Assembly: GCA_002471275.1 (NCBI GenBank)
Contig: DKPQ01000001.1
Location: forward strand, 92,313-156,312
Origin: Flammeovirgaceae bacterium UBA7330
Lineage (GTDB): Bacteria > Bacteroidota > Bacteroidia > Cytophagales > Cyclobacteriaceae
Length of the DNA: 64,000 nt
Direction of reading: 5' to 3'
Shown: piece after piece, positions 1 to 8,256 of the stretch
Numbering within the stretch: the stretch's first letter is position 1
Layout: every line of letters begins with the position of its first letter
Translations under genes and position numbers: made by a program
The notes under the pieces: model-generated
The model's input: only the letters and a program-made list of their open reading frames with translations
Told to the model about the DNA's origin: nothing
The model's database searches: none

Positions 1-1171
1 CTGATTGATCATCCAGGAGCTTCAGGACATTTTCGCATTTGGGTACCCCGTACCCCGTGTAGTTATTCGGGTAAGGATACAAATGCCCCGATACTTTGAT
101 TATACCAATGATTTCCTGATTTGTCAGACCGGGATCAGATTGTTTGATACAGGCAGCCAGACCCGTGATGATAGGCGCAGAATAAGAGGTTCCCATGCCT
201 GAAAATACAACTACATCGGGTTTAATATAGCTTATGAAAGAGGGGCCTATGGAGCTGAAACGGGCTTTGTCCCAAATCAACCACTGCGACGACCCCACGG
301 TCAAAGCGTGTTCAGCATCTCCGGGCGTCGAGACAATGTTCCAGCCTAAAATGTTGGCTTCATTTCCTGCTGCTACCACAATCAGCATGTGTTTTTCTAC
401 AGCTGCATGCTCTACAGCTTTTGCTACTGCTGAGGTTTGCCCATCCATCTGTTCCGGGCGGTAGTTTTCTGTCTTATCATTAAACCCTTTGGTATATCCC
501 AAAGAAATATTCATGATTTCTACTCCCTCTTCATACATCCACTCCATGGCAGCAATCAGGTTGTCTTCTTCAATTCTCTTTTCATATCCTTCAAAATCTG
601 TTCTGGCCAGATAATATTGAGCATGTGTGGCCAGCCCAAAGAGAATGTCTCGTTCCGGATGATATCCACCAATCAGCTGTAAGACTTCAGTGCCATGAGA
701 ATCACCTGATTGATCAGATAGATCAGATGGCCGATCTGTTTTGATATAATCGCGAAAAGCAATAATGCCGTTCTCTTTTGAGATGTGTTGGAGGGAGGGA
801 TCTTCAGCGATACCTGAGAATCCACCGTCTATTACCCCTATTTTTATTCCTTTCCCATTTAGGCCTTCATTTGTGAGCAGATGCCCGCCTATCTGATCAA
901 GGGCAAAGCCGAACCTGGCGGGTGCTGTTGTATGCTGGTAATGAAATTGGTTGACCGGACTTACAGAGAGTCCTTTTTCTTTGAGGAGTAAAGCTTGCGC
1001 TTTCGTTAGATAAAAGCTGCAGGCGTTGATCCAATCTGAGCAAAAGACAGCCTTCTGGCCCATAAGTAGCTGTGTTGTGACTGTGCTTTCAGGTTGATAG
1101 ACCCAGTATTTTTGTTGTGCCTGAGCACCAGAGAAAATGAAGAAAAGAAATGCTAATTTTAAGCGTGACAT
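1..1171 (-). CDS. Subtilisin-like serine protease (S8 family), 3' end cut by window edge
   Basis: This is a secreted or surface subtilase whose C-terminal part lies beyond the window. Translating from the ATG at 1171 gives a short signal peptide ending in a run like FSGAQAQ, then a peptidase S8 domain. The three catalytic motifs are visible: Asp in IGVIDGGF, His in SGDSHGTEV and Ser in GMGTSYSAP, with VVAAGNEAN (oxyanion-hole Asn region) between them. About 390 residues are present, which covers nearly the whole catalytic domain; a C-terminal sorting domain could follow outside the window. The gene is divergent from the aminopeptidase P gene, with only 34 bases between the two starts. The protease class is clear; substrate and sorting route are unknown. 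Confidence 0.9.
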   Translation of the reverse strand, partial: MSRLKLAFLFFIFSGAQAQQKYWVYQPESTVTTQLLMGQKAVFCSDWINACSFYLTKAQALLLKEKGLSVSPVNQFHYQHTTAPARFGFALDQIGGHLLTNEGLNGKGIKIGVIDGGFSGIAEDPSLQHISKENGIIAFRDYIKTDRPSDLSDQSGDSHGTEVLQLIGGYHPERDILFGLATHAQYYLARTDFEGYEKRIEEDNLIAAMEWMYEEGVEIMNISLGYTKGFNDKTENYRPEQMDGQTSAVAKAVEHAAVEKHMLIVVAAGNEANILGWNIVSTPGDAEHALTVGSSQWLIWDKARFSSIGPSFISYIKPDVVVFSGMGTSYSAPIITGLAACIKQSDPGLTNQEIIGIIKVSGHLYPYPNNYTGYGVPKCENVLKLLDDQS

Positions 1172-1205
1172 CCGGGTAAATTGATGTTATTAAAATTAAC
1201 TGAAC

Positions 1206-2498
1206 ATGAGATACCAGCCGATAGATAATAAGCTTTTTATTGAGAATCGTAAAAATCTAATCAAAGCACTCAAGCCCAATTCCATTGTTATCATTCATGC
1301 CAATGACATTTACCCAACCAATGGAGACGGTGTGATGCCTTTCAAGCAGAATTCCGAATTGTTTTACCTGTCAGGAATTGATCAGGAAGAAACCATTTTG
1401 GTGTTGGCGCCCGGTTTTCCTGATCCTAAGATGCGTGAATTGCTTTTTCTACGGGAGACCAATGAACTGATTGCCACATGGGAAGGCCACAAATTCACCA
1501 AAGAGGAGGGAACAGAAATATCAGGGATCAAGAACATCAGGTGGACCCAGGACTTTGAACACATACTACATACCCTTCTGGCTGAGTGCGATCATATCTA
1601 TTTGCCCTCCAATGAGCACATCCGGAGTAGTTCGAGGGTGGAGACCTCAAATGATCGATTCATCAAATGGTGCATGGATAGGTACCCATTGTTCAACTAC
1701 GAAAGGCTTTCACCTTTACTCTATAAGCAGCGAATGATTAAGTCCGAGATAGAAGTAAAACTACTCGAGCATGCCTGTCATATCACCGAGATAGGGTTTA
1801 GAAGGGTAATGGAAGTGGTAGAACCCGGGGTTTGGGAATATGAGGTGGAGGCAGAATATGCACATACCTTTATCTCCAACAGATCCAAAGGCTTTGCTTA
1901 TACACCGATCATTGCAGGAGGAGGAAATAGTTGCGTACTGCATTATATCGAAAACAATCAACAGTTGAGAGATGGAGATTTACTACTGATGGATGTGGGA
2001 GCTGAGTATGCCAACTATAATGCTGATATGACCCGAACCATCCCTGTAAACGGAAAATTTACCAATCGACAACGGCAGGTCTATGAAGCAGTGCTTCGCG
2101 TGAAAAATCAGGCTACAGAATTACTCACACCCGGAAACAGCATCCCAAGGTATCACAAGGAAATCGGGGAGATCATGACAGGTGAGCTCATAGACCTTGG
2201 TTTGATCGACAGGACAGATGTGAAAAATCAGGACAAGAATAATCCGGCTTATCGAAAGTATTTTATGCATGGCACATCACATCATTTGGGGCTGGACGTT
2301 CATGATGTGGGGTCGGTGTATCGTGAATTTGCTCCCGGAATGGTGTTTACCGTGGAGCCGGGGATATACATTCCTCAGGAAAATATAGGGATCCGGATTG
2401 AAGATAACATCCTGATAACCAAAGAAGGAACAAAAAATCTCATGCGAAATATCCCTATTCATGCAGACGAGATAGAAGACCTGATGAACAGGAAGTAA
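1206..2498 (+). CDS. pepP: Xaa-Pro aminopeptidase (aminopeptidase P, M24B)
   Basis: This is a cytoplasmic metallopeptidase that removes an N-terminal residue preceding proline. The 430-residue length fits the family. An N-terminal AMP_N-type domain (about 1-150) is followed by the pita-bread M24 domain. The expected dinuclear metal ligands are present: Asp263 in LLMDVGAEY, Asp274 in NADMTRT, His359 in HGTSHHLGLDVHD, Glu384 in VEPGIY and Glu399 in IRIEDN. No signal peptide is seen. It is divergent from the subtilase, so the two peptidases may share a short promoter region; a functional link between them is only a guess. Confidence 0.95.
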   Translation: MRYQPIDNKLFIENRKNLIKALKPNSIVIIHANDIYPTNGDGVMPFKQNSELFYLSGIDQEETILVLAPGFPDPKMRELLFLRETNELIATWEGHKFTKEEGTEISGIKNIRWTQDFEHILHTLLAECDHIYLPSNEHIRSSSRVETSNDRFIKWCMDRYPLFNYERLSPLLYKQRMIKSEIEVKLLEHACHITEIGFRRVMEVVEPGVWEYEVEAEYAHTFISNRSKGFAYTPIIAGGGNSCVLHYIENNQQLRDGDLLLMDVGAEYANYNADMTRTIPVNGKFTNRQRQVYEAVLRVKNQATELLTPGNSIPRYHKEIGEIMTGELIDLGLIDRTDVKNQDKNNPAYRKYFMHGTSHHLGLDVHDVGSVYREFAPGMVFTVEPGIYIPQENIGIRIEDNILITKEGTKNLMRNIPIHADEIEDLMNRK

Positions 2499-2537
2499 TT
2501 AAATGATGAATCAAACTGGCTAAACAAGTTATTTGGT

Positions 2538-2545
2538 TAATTTTG
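2538..2545 (+). promoter_or_regulatory. Candidate Bacteroidota -7 box (TAATTTTG)
   Basis: TAATTTTG matches the TAnnTTTG -7 consensus known for the Bacteroidota primary sigma factor and lies 16 bases before the DUF4290 start codon. I do not see a convincing -33 TTTG at the right distance, so this is a weak call. It would allow DUF4290-murA to be transcribed separately from pepP. Confidence 0.35.
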
Positions 2546-2561
2546 AGCAAAACATTATTGG

Positions 2562-3227
2562 ATGAATTTAGAGTATAATACCCAGCGGGAGCAATTGACT
2601 TTAAGAGAGTATGGCAGAAATGTGCAGAATCTCGTGAAATTTATCAAAGGAGTCGATAGCAAAGAAAAGAGAAACCGATACGCAGCATTGCTGGTGGATT
2701 TGATGAAAATGATCAATCCTGAACTCAACAAAGATGCTACTGAATATAATCAAAAGGTTTGGGATGATCTGTTTATCATTTCCAAATTTGATATGGATGT
2801 AGAGAGCCCTTATCCAATTCCAGAAGCGACCATCCTTGATCGTAAGCCGGACAGAATGGGATATCAATCCAATGAGATCAAATACCGTCACTACGGCAGA
2901 AGTGTAGAGATTTTGATCGAAAACGCCTCCAAACTAGAAGATCCCAAGGAAAAAGAAGGTGCTGTGATCACCATCGGCAGGTTGATGAAGACTTTTTATC
3001 AAACCTGGAACAAAGACACTATTGAAGACGAGCAGATCCTCAAAACCATCAGACAATTGTCTAATAACCAGTTGGATATAGACATTGAGAAGGTGAAGGA
3101 ATTCAATCTTTTTGATTCTGAGCGTAAGGAAAGAACGCACGATAACAGCAGAAGTGGTGGACATCAACATCGCGGTCGAAAAGGAGGAAAGAGAAACTTC
3201 AGCAATAAAAGAAGAAGGGGCAACTAA
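2562..3227 (+). CDS. DUF4290 domain protein, murA partner
   Basis: This is a 221-residue protein of the DUF4290 family, recognised from the NTQREQLTLREYGRNVQ start and the recurring YGR motif (again at YRHYGRSVE). The family is typical of Bacteroidota and is commonly next to murA, as here, where only 3 bases separate it from the murA start. The body is predicted helical; the last 35 residues are very basic and rich in Gly, His, Arg and Lys (SGGHQHRGRKGGKR), which looks like a nucleic-acid- or membrane-surface-binding tail. No enzyme motif is seen. Function is unknown; the constant murA linkage suggests a role around cell-wall precursor synthesis, which is inference. Confidence 0.85.
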   Translation: MNLEYNTQREQLTLREYGRNVQNLVKFIKGVDSKEKRNRYAALLVDLMKMINPELNKDATEYNQKVWDDLFIISKFDMDVESPYPIPEATILDRKPDRMGYQSNEIKYRHYGRSVEILIENASKLEDPKEKEGAVITIGRLMKTFYQTWNKDTIEDEQILKTIRQLSNNQLDIDIEKVKEFNLFDSERKERTHDNSRSGGHQHRGRKGGKRNFSNKRRRGN

Positions 3228-3230
3228 GGA

Positions 3231-4544
3231 ATGGCTTCTTTTCGTGTGCAAGGAGGAAAGCAACTGAATGGCGAGATCGTTCCTCAGGGTGCTAAGAATG
3301 AAGCGTTACAAATTGTCTCTGCAACGCTTCTTACTGGTGAATTAGTAACACTCCATAAAGTCCCAAACATCAGGGACGTTCTTAAACTTATCGAGCTATT
3401 AGGTGATTTGGGCGTTGAAGTGAATAAGCTCAGTGATGAGTCTTATACTTTCAAAGCGGCCAATGTTAACCTGGACTACCTTGATTCAACAGACTTCAAG
3501 GAAAAGGCATCCTCTCTTAGGGGCTCTATCATGATACTTGGGCCGTTATTGTCACGATTTGGCACAGCCAAGATGCCCAAACCCGGCGGCGATAAAATTG
3601 GCCGTAGGAGAACAGATACCCACTTTACAGGATTCAGTAAGCTGGGAGCAAAATTCGAATTCGACACGAAGACCAGCTTCTACAAGGTAGATGGGAGTAA
3701 CCTGAAGGGGGCTTATATGCACCTGGATGAAGCTTCAGTTACCGGAACTGCCAATATCATCATGGCAGCTGTCCTTGCTGAAGGAAAAACTACCATTTAC
3801 AACGCAGCCTGTGAGCCATACATTCAGCAGCTCTGCAAAATGCTCATCCGTATGGGTGCTCAAATTGAAGGTGTGGGAAGCAACCTGCTGTATATCGAGG
3901 GTGTAAAAAGCCTGAGTGGAACGGAGCATACCATGCTTCCCGACATGATCGAGGTGGGCAGTTTTATCGGAATGGCAGCCATGACCCAGTCAGATATTGT
4001 AATCAAAAACGCGAGGGTGGATATGCTGGGAATTATTCCGGACACTTTCAGACGTTTAGGTATCAGGATGAATATCGAAAATGATGATATTCATGTGCCC
4101 GCACAGGATCACTATGAAATCGAGAGTTTTATCGATGGCTCTATCCTCACTATCTCAGATGCCATCTGGCCCGGTTTTACACCGGATTTGTTAAGTATAG
4201 CGCTTGTTACAGCGACTCAGGCCAAAGGCACAGTGCTCATTCATCAGAAGATGTTTGAAAGCCGCCTTTTCTTTGTCGACAAACTCATCGACATGGGTGC
4301 TCAAATCATTTTATGTGATCCCCATAGAGCCACTGTCATTGGTCTCGACAGGGCCTTCCAATTGCGAGGGATCAATATGACTTCACCTGATATTCGGGCG
4401 GGGGTTTCACTCCTGATAGCTGCACTCTCTGCCGAAGGCGTAAGCACCATTCACAATGTAGAGCAAATAGACCGGGGCTATCAATTCATTGATACACGGT
4501 TGAATGCACTGGGTGCTGAGATCGAACGATTGGATTCTATTTAG
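3231..4544 (+). CDS. murA: UDP-N-acetylglucosamine 1-carboxyvinyltransferase (MurA), Asp active-site variant
   Basis: MurA transfers enolpyruvyl from PEP to UDP-GlcNAc, the first committed step of peptidoglycan synthesis in the cytoplasm. The 437-residue length and the two-lobed EPSP-synthase-like fold signatures fit (QGAKNEAL at the N-terminus, LRGSIMILGPLLSRFG, DRGYQFID near the end). The loop that in Escherichia coli carries Cys115 reads PGGDKIGRRR here, so the active-site residue is Asp121 instead of Cys. In Mycobacterium and Chlamydia the same Cys-to-Asp change gives intrinsic fosfomycin insensitivity, so resistance is predicted here. The gene is probably co-transcribed with the DUF4290 gene immediately upstream. 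Confidence 0.95.
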   Translation: MASFRVQGGKQLNGEIVPQGAKNEALQIVSATLLTGELVTLHKVPNIRDVLKLIELLGDLGVEVNKLSDESYTFKAANVNLDYLDSTDFKEKASSLRGSIMILGPLLSRFGTAKMPKPGGDKIGRRRTDTHFTGFSKLGAKFEFDTKTSFYKVDGSNLKGAYMHLDEASVTGTANIIMAAVLAEGKTTIYNAACEPYIQQLCKMLIRMGAQIEGVGSNLLYIEGVKSLSGTEHTMLPDMIEVGSFIGMAAMTQSDIVIKNARVDMLGIIPDTFRRLGIRMNIENDDIHVPAQDHYEIESFIDGSILTISDAIWPGFTPDLLSIALVTATQAKGTVLIHQKMFESRLFFVDKLIDMGAQIILCDPHRATVIGLDRAFQLRGINMTSPDIRAGVSLLIAALSAEGVSTIHNVEQIDRGYQFIDTRLNALGAEIERLDSI

Positions 4545-4611
4545 GTTTTTCTCTTATTTTATAATTATTCTAAGAATGCGAAACTGCATGTAGCTTTATA
4601 CAGTTTCATGT

Positions 4612-4647
4612 AAAAAAATAGCGCCGCGAGAAATAATCCCGCGGCGC
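4612..4647 (-). terminator. Rho-independent terminator, minus strand
   Basis: A GC-only 8-bp stem (GCGCCGCG at 4621-4628 with CGCGGCGC at 4640-4647, 11-base loop) is followed on the minus strand by TATTTTTTT (the A-run 4612-4618 on the plus strand). The T-run lies only on the minus-strand side, so it terminates leftward transcription, fitting the tiny ORF at 4708-4800. It may also protect murA mRNA from antisense reading. Confidence 0.75.
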
Positions 4648-4663
4648 ACCAACCAGCTATGAG

Positions 4664-4681
4664 CAGTTTCAATCGAAACTG
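4664..4681. repeat. Small inverted repeat CAGTTTC-AATC-GAAACTG
   Basis: A perfect 7-bp stem with a 4-base loop sits between the minus-strand terminator and the stop codon of the 30-residue ORF. It has no T-run of its own. It could be an RNA hairpin in the 3' UTR of that ORF or an operator. Confidence 0.5.
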
Positions 4682-4707
4682 TAGTCTTAAATGTCTTTTT
4701 GATGGGC

Positions 4708-4800
4708 TTACATGAATATCAATCCTAGGGAGAAAATTGCTACCACGACCAGTATGATGTTCAGAATTTTAATCAGTCGTTGTCTATCAGAGTCAGCCAT
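4708..4800 (-). CDS. Possible 30-residue single-pass membrane miniprotein
   Basis: A short ORF starts at the ATG at 4800 and encodes 30 residues. The first ten are charged and polar (MADSDRQRL), then comes an unbroken hydrophobic stretch (ILNIILVVVAIFSLGLIFM) to the C-terminus. That gives a classic N-in/C-out single transmembrane segment. It is the only plausible gene for the strong minus-strand terminator 60 bases downstream, which supports it being transcribed. No Shine-Dalgarno sequence is visible, which is common in Bacteroidota. No family is recognised. Confidence 0.55.
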   Translation of the reverse strand: MADSDRQRLIKILNIILVVVAIFSLGLIFM

Positions 4801-5184
4801 CAGTTTTTAATATTTTAATATCAAATATGAATAATCTTATGTTTAGTGTAGTTTGCAAAGCCCGTGCCAGAAATTGAAATCATGAGAAATTAATTGAAAA
4901 ATATTTTAAAAAATCTGCGATCTAAAAGCACAGTGGCTGATCTGGCTTTCCAGGGAACTGAAGATGGGTAGATGAATTTGCAGACAAACAAACGGAGAAC
5001 TTAAAAAAAGCCTCTATTAATAGGAGATAGCTTATCATTCCTTACATTTTGATTGTTTGTACATACTGATTTAATTCTTGCGCAATTATACGAATAAAGT
5101 GATAATATTGAAGTTTTAGGGTAGTGAACTGTGCTATTATTCGGGGAAATTTTTAAATTATTATAACATTAACCCAACCTACCC
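4801..5184. other. Intergenic stretch, divergent promoters expected
   Basis: This AT-rich 384-base gap separates the leftward miniprotein ORF from the rightward epimerase gene, so it should hold two divergent promoters. I could not place a convincing -33/-7 pair for either. I see no convincing ORF or RNA gene in it. Confidence 0.5.
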
Positions 5185-6552
5185 ATGTGTAATCTTCAAT
5201 CTTTTCTGTCTTCCCTCTCTATTTGTTGTCTGCTTTTTTTTAGCTGTACTCCTGAAAAGCTGGTTGAAACTGATAAAACCGCGCAATTAGCGACCATCAA
5301 AGAGGAGATGAAGGTGCTACTAAAGGATAAAATGCTGGATGTATGGTATCCGAGAGCCATTGATTCAATAGACGGTGGATATTTAAGTATGCTGGACGAA
5401 AACTGGGAGCCATTTGGTGATCAGTCCAAATTTATAGTGACCCAGGCCCGGCACCTTTGGACATTGGCCAAAGCCATGGAACGCTATCCTGAAAATAAGG
5501 ACTATCCACTATGGGCTGCTCATGGTTTTGAGTTCCTTAAGTATAAAATGTGGGATCAGGAGTACGGAGGTTTTTATGAGTTGAGAACAAAAGATGGATC
5601 ACGTCCTCAAGGTGAAAATGCGGATGAAAAACGGGCATATGGCAATTCATTTGGGATCTATGCTGCAGCGGCCTATGCCAAAGCTTCCGGAAGTCAGGAT
5701 GCGCTGGAGTTTGCCAAAAAAGCCTTTAGATGGATGAACGAGCATAGCTATGATACACAATATTCAGGCTACTTTCAATTCTTGACCCGGAAGGGTATTC
5801 CATTTCATTTAGCCAAGAGCCCCGGGGAGATGACTTTCAATCAGTATTTTAAGGATCAAAATTCGAGTATCCATATCATGGAAGCCTACAGTGAGTTATA
5901 TCGGATCTGGCCAAATGATACACTGGGCCATCGGTTAGAAGAGCTCATGTTATTGATCAGAGATAAGTTCACTAATCCCGGTGGATATATGACGCTGTTT
6001 TACACATTAGACCTGCAGCCAATTTCTTACCGGGATTCTGCGGTGATGCATTGGAACTATGACCATGTAAGCTTTGGCCATGATATAGAAACTGCCTTTC
6101 TCATCCTCGATGCCTCATGGGCTCTGGACAGACAGGATCCTACCACAGACTCCATTACCAAAAAAATGGTAGATCACTCCATCCAACAGGGACTCGATAG
6201 GGAAGTGGGTGGTCTGTACTACAAAGGATATTATTTCCTCAATAAAATGGCCATTGTAGATGATCAGAAATCCTGGTGGGTGGAAGCCGAATCCCTTAAT
6301 TCCCTGCTCCTTTTTGATGGTTTATACCCCGGACATGGTTATCTGGAGGAATTCATCAATATGTGGGATTACACATCAAAATACCTGATAGACTGGGAGC
6401 GGGGTGGCTGGTACAACCGGGGCATTGACAATTATCCTGAAGCTGTTTCAAGCAACAAAGGTGCTCACTGGAAGGGTCCCTACCACACCGTTCGGTCTGT
6501 AATGAATTGTATTGATATGTTGGAAGAAAGGGAAGTGAAGACTAATCAATAA
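5185..6552 (+). CDS. AGE-family epimerase/isomerase lipoprotein
   Basis: This is an N-acylglucosamine/cellobiose 2-epimerase superfamily protein with an (alpha/alpha)6 barrel, 455 residues. The N-terminus is a lipoprotein signal (hydrophobic core then LLFFSC), so it is probably anchored in an envelope membrane, unlike the cytoplasmic classical members. Family motifs visible include TQARHLW near 95, the HWNYDHVSFGHDIETAF region near 290-305 with the catalytic-type His, WWVEAESL near 370 and KGPYHTVRSVMNCID at the C-terminus. The substrate could be a cellobiose- or mannobiose-like disaccharide or a free sugar; sequence alone does not decide. The 3' end overlaps the convergent neighbour by 7 bases. 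Confidence 0.85.
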   Translation: MCNLQSFLSSLSICCLLFFSCTPEKLVETDKTAQLATIKEEMKVLLKDKMLDVWYPRAIDSIDGGYLSMLDENWEPFGDQSKFIVTQARHLWTLAKAMERYPENKDYPLWAAHGFEFLKYKMWDQEYGGFYELRTKDGSRPQGENADEKRAYGNSFGIYAAAAYAKASGSQDALEFAKKAFRWMNEHSYDTQYSGYFQFLTRKGIPFHLAKSPGEMTFNQYFKDQNSSIHIMEAYSELYRIWPNDTLGHRLEELMLLIRDKFTNPGGYMTLFYTLDLQPISYRDSAVMHWNYDHVSFGHDIETAFLILDASWALDRQDPTTDSITKKMVDHSIQQGLDREVGGLYYKGYYFLNKMAIVDDQKSWWVEAESLNSLLLFDGLYPGHGYLEEFINMWDYTSKYLIDWERGGWYNRGIDNYPEAVSSNKGAHWKGPYHTVRSVMNCIDMLEEREVKTNQ

Positions 6553-6905
6553 TCGTCATCCTCGTCACCACCATCCTTGGAATCGTCAGGAATATAGTCA
6601 GACATGTAATCCACGTCACTGTACTTGTCTTCGTAATCATCCTTTACGGTCTCTTTTAGATTGCCATCATCATCAAAGTCCTCGTCTTGTGACACGATTT
6701 CTTTTGCTTCTTCTCGTGTCATTCTGATGAGGTAATACTTTTCGTCTGTTTCAAAGGGAAGTGCAGAAACTCTGACACCTTCCTTATTATAATAGTGGAT
6801 GAGTGAATTGTAGAACCCTGATGGATATGCAAGCTTCACCTGTTCCTGGATTATAGAATCCAGTTTCTCAAAATCCTTTATTACTCTTGGCTTTGCGTCG
6901 GGCAT
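6546..6905 (-). CDS. Conserved hypothetical protein with acidic C-terminal tail
   Basis: This is a 119-residue cytoplasmic protein. The first 75 residues look like a small mixed alpha/beta domain (RVIKDFEKLDSIIQEQVKLAY, then a YYLIRMTREEAKEI segment). The last 45 residues are dominated by Asp and Glu (QDEDFDDDGN, ending GGDEDDDY), a tail that is likely disordered. I know of similar short proteins in Bacteroidota annotated only as hypothetical. It overlaps the end of the convergent epimerase gene by 7 bases. Function is unknown; acidic tails often mimic nucleic acid or bind basic partners, but that is a guess. Confidence 0.75.
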   Translation of the reverse strand: MPDAKPRVIKDFEKLDSIIQEQVKLAYPSGFYNSLIHYYNKEGVRVSALPFETDEKYYLIRMTREEAKEIVSQDEDFDDDGNLKETVKDDYEDKYSDVDYMSDYIPDDSKDGGDEDDDY

Positions 6906-7075
6906 ACTCTATTTTTTTTGAAAAGTATAAAAGGAGTTAGAAAAATCAAATCTTAATAGAAAAAATACAAATTATTTTTTGGCACAATCCATTAGGTCAG
7001 GGTCTATACTTCTCTGGCTTAGTTGGATATCTAGTTTGAAAGGCTTAATTTCAAATTCATAAATCAGCATTGACC

Positions 7076-7372
7076 ATGGCTAAAGACACAAAAGGACAAG
7101 TGGAGGAGATCCTGTCGGAGTTGGGAAAAAAAATTGATATACTCATCAAGGAAACCAAGAATGCCGGTGGTGAGGTAAGAGATGATATCGAAGACCGGAT
7201 ACGGGATCTTAAAAAAAGAAAGTCAAAGCTTGAAACTGATTTTAGATCTTACAAAGATAAAAATGATGACAAGTGGCAGGAGATCAAGCAACACCTCGTC
7301 ACAGCAGTACAAGAATTGAAGCTGGCTGTAGAAACTGCCTTTAAGGATTCACAAAAGAAGAAGAAGAAATAG
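7076..7372 (+). CDS. Small charged coiled-coil protein
   Basis: A 98-residue protein starts at the ATG at 7076; an in-frame TTG two codons earlier is less likely. It is almost entirely heptad-like alpha helix rich in Lys, Asp and Glu (KGQVEEILSELGKKIDILI, then DIEDRIRDLKKRKSKLE), ending in a run of five Lys. No signal peptide or membrane segment is seen. The pattern resembles small stress-type or nucleoid-associated helical proteins, but no family is recognised. Its TAG stop abuts the stop codon of the convergent phosphorylase gene with no base between. Confidence 0.7.
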   Translation: MAKDTKGQVEEILSELGKKIDILIKETKNAGGEVRDDIEDRIRDLKKRKSKLETDFRSYKDKNDDKWQEIKQHLVTAVQELKLAVETAFKDSQKKKKK

Positions 7373-8233
7373 TCAGATAAGGTCCAATACTTTGCTGATC
7401 AACCCATCAATTACTCTGTTTGGGTCTTTCGAATATTTATTTTTGACTCTGTTAGCTACAATGGCATTGAGGCTAACCATGTCGTGCCCCATGATATTAG
7501 CTAGCGCATAATAACCCGCTGTTTCCATTTCCAGGTTTGTAAGCCAGAGATCGTTCACATGAAATAAGCTGAGTTTATCCACCATATGAGGATATTTTAT
7601 GGGTACGCGTAACTCCCTGGCCTGAGGTGCATAGAATCCGTGGCAAGTCACTGTATTTCCCACGATCATTTCTTTTTTAAACTGGTTGATAAGCTTCTGT
7701 GAAGCTTTTACACAATAGGGAGGGTAGGGTAGTTCAAGGTCTTTTTGGATCAGGTCACATACTTTTTGTTCAAAATCACCCATGGTATACTGATAGAAAT
7801 GTATCAATGGGTCTAACCCGATAGCATATTCCGAAAGCACATGACTACCCAGGCGGATGTCCTCCTGAATACTAGCTGAAGTGCCAATACGGACTATACT
7901 TAATTTCTTTTTCCTGGATTTCGGCACACGGTTCTTAAGGTCAATGTTTACCAGGGCGTCCAACTCCGTCATCAGGATCTCCACATTGTCTGTTCCCATC
8001 CCAGTACTTATCACAGTGATTTTTTTCCCTTTATAGGTGCCCACATGGGTGATAAACTCCCTTTTATTCATCTCGAAGTCTACCTGATCGAAGTGGCTGG
8101 AGATTTTATGCACACGACTGGGATCACCCACCGTAATGATCTTGTCTGAAATGTGTTCTGGCTTCAGATTAAGATGGTAAATACTTCCATCTTTATTGAG
8201 GATAAGGTCAGTTTCGGAATACTTAGCTGGCAT
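7373..8233 (-). CDS. Nucleoside phosphorylase (PNP/UDP family, uridine-phosphorylase-like)
   Basis: This is a 286-residue cytoplasmic enzyme that cleaves a nucleoside with phosphate to free base and ribose-1-phosphate. Motifs of the hexameric NP-I family are present: VGDPSRV (phosphate and ribose binding) near residue 36, STGMGTDNVEI near 76, IVRIGTSASI near 112 and the substrate-binding NLEMETAGYYAL near 233. The family covers uridine and purine nucleoside phosphorylases; similarity to uridine phosphorylases with a longer N-terminus makes Udp the first guess. It lies 23 bases downstream of trhO on the same strand, so the two may be co-transcribed. Confidence 0.88.
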   Translation of the reverse strand: MPAKYSETDLILNKDGSIYHLNLKPEHISDKIITVGDPSRVHKISSHFDQVDFEMNKREFITHVGTYKGKKITVISTGMGTDNVEILMTELDALVNIDLKNRVPKSRKKKLSIVRIGTSASIQEDIRLGSHVLSEYAIGLDPLIHFYQYTMGDFEQKVCDLIQKDLELPYPPYCVKASQKLINQFKKEMIVGNTVTCHGFYAPQARELRVPIKYPHMVDKLSLFHVNDLWLTNLEMETAGYYALANIMGHDMVSLNAIVANRVKNKYSKDPNRVIDGLISKVLDLI

Positions 8234-8256
8234 GATTGGTTGTAACCCAGCCCAAT

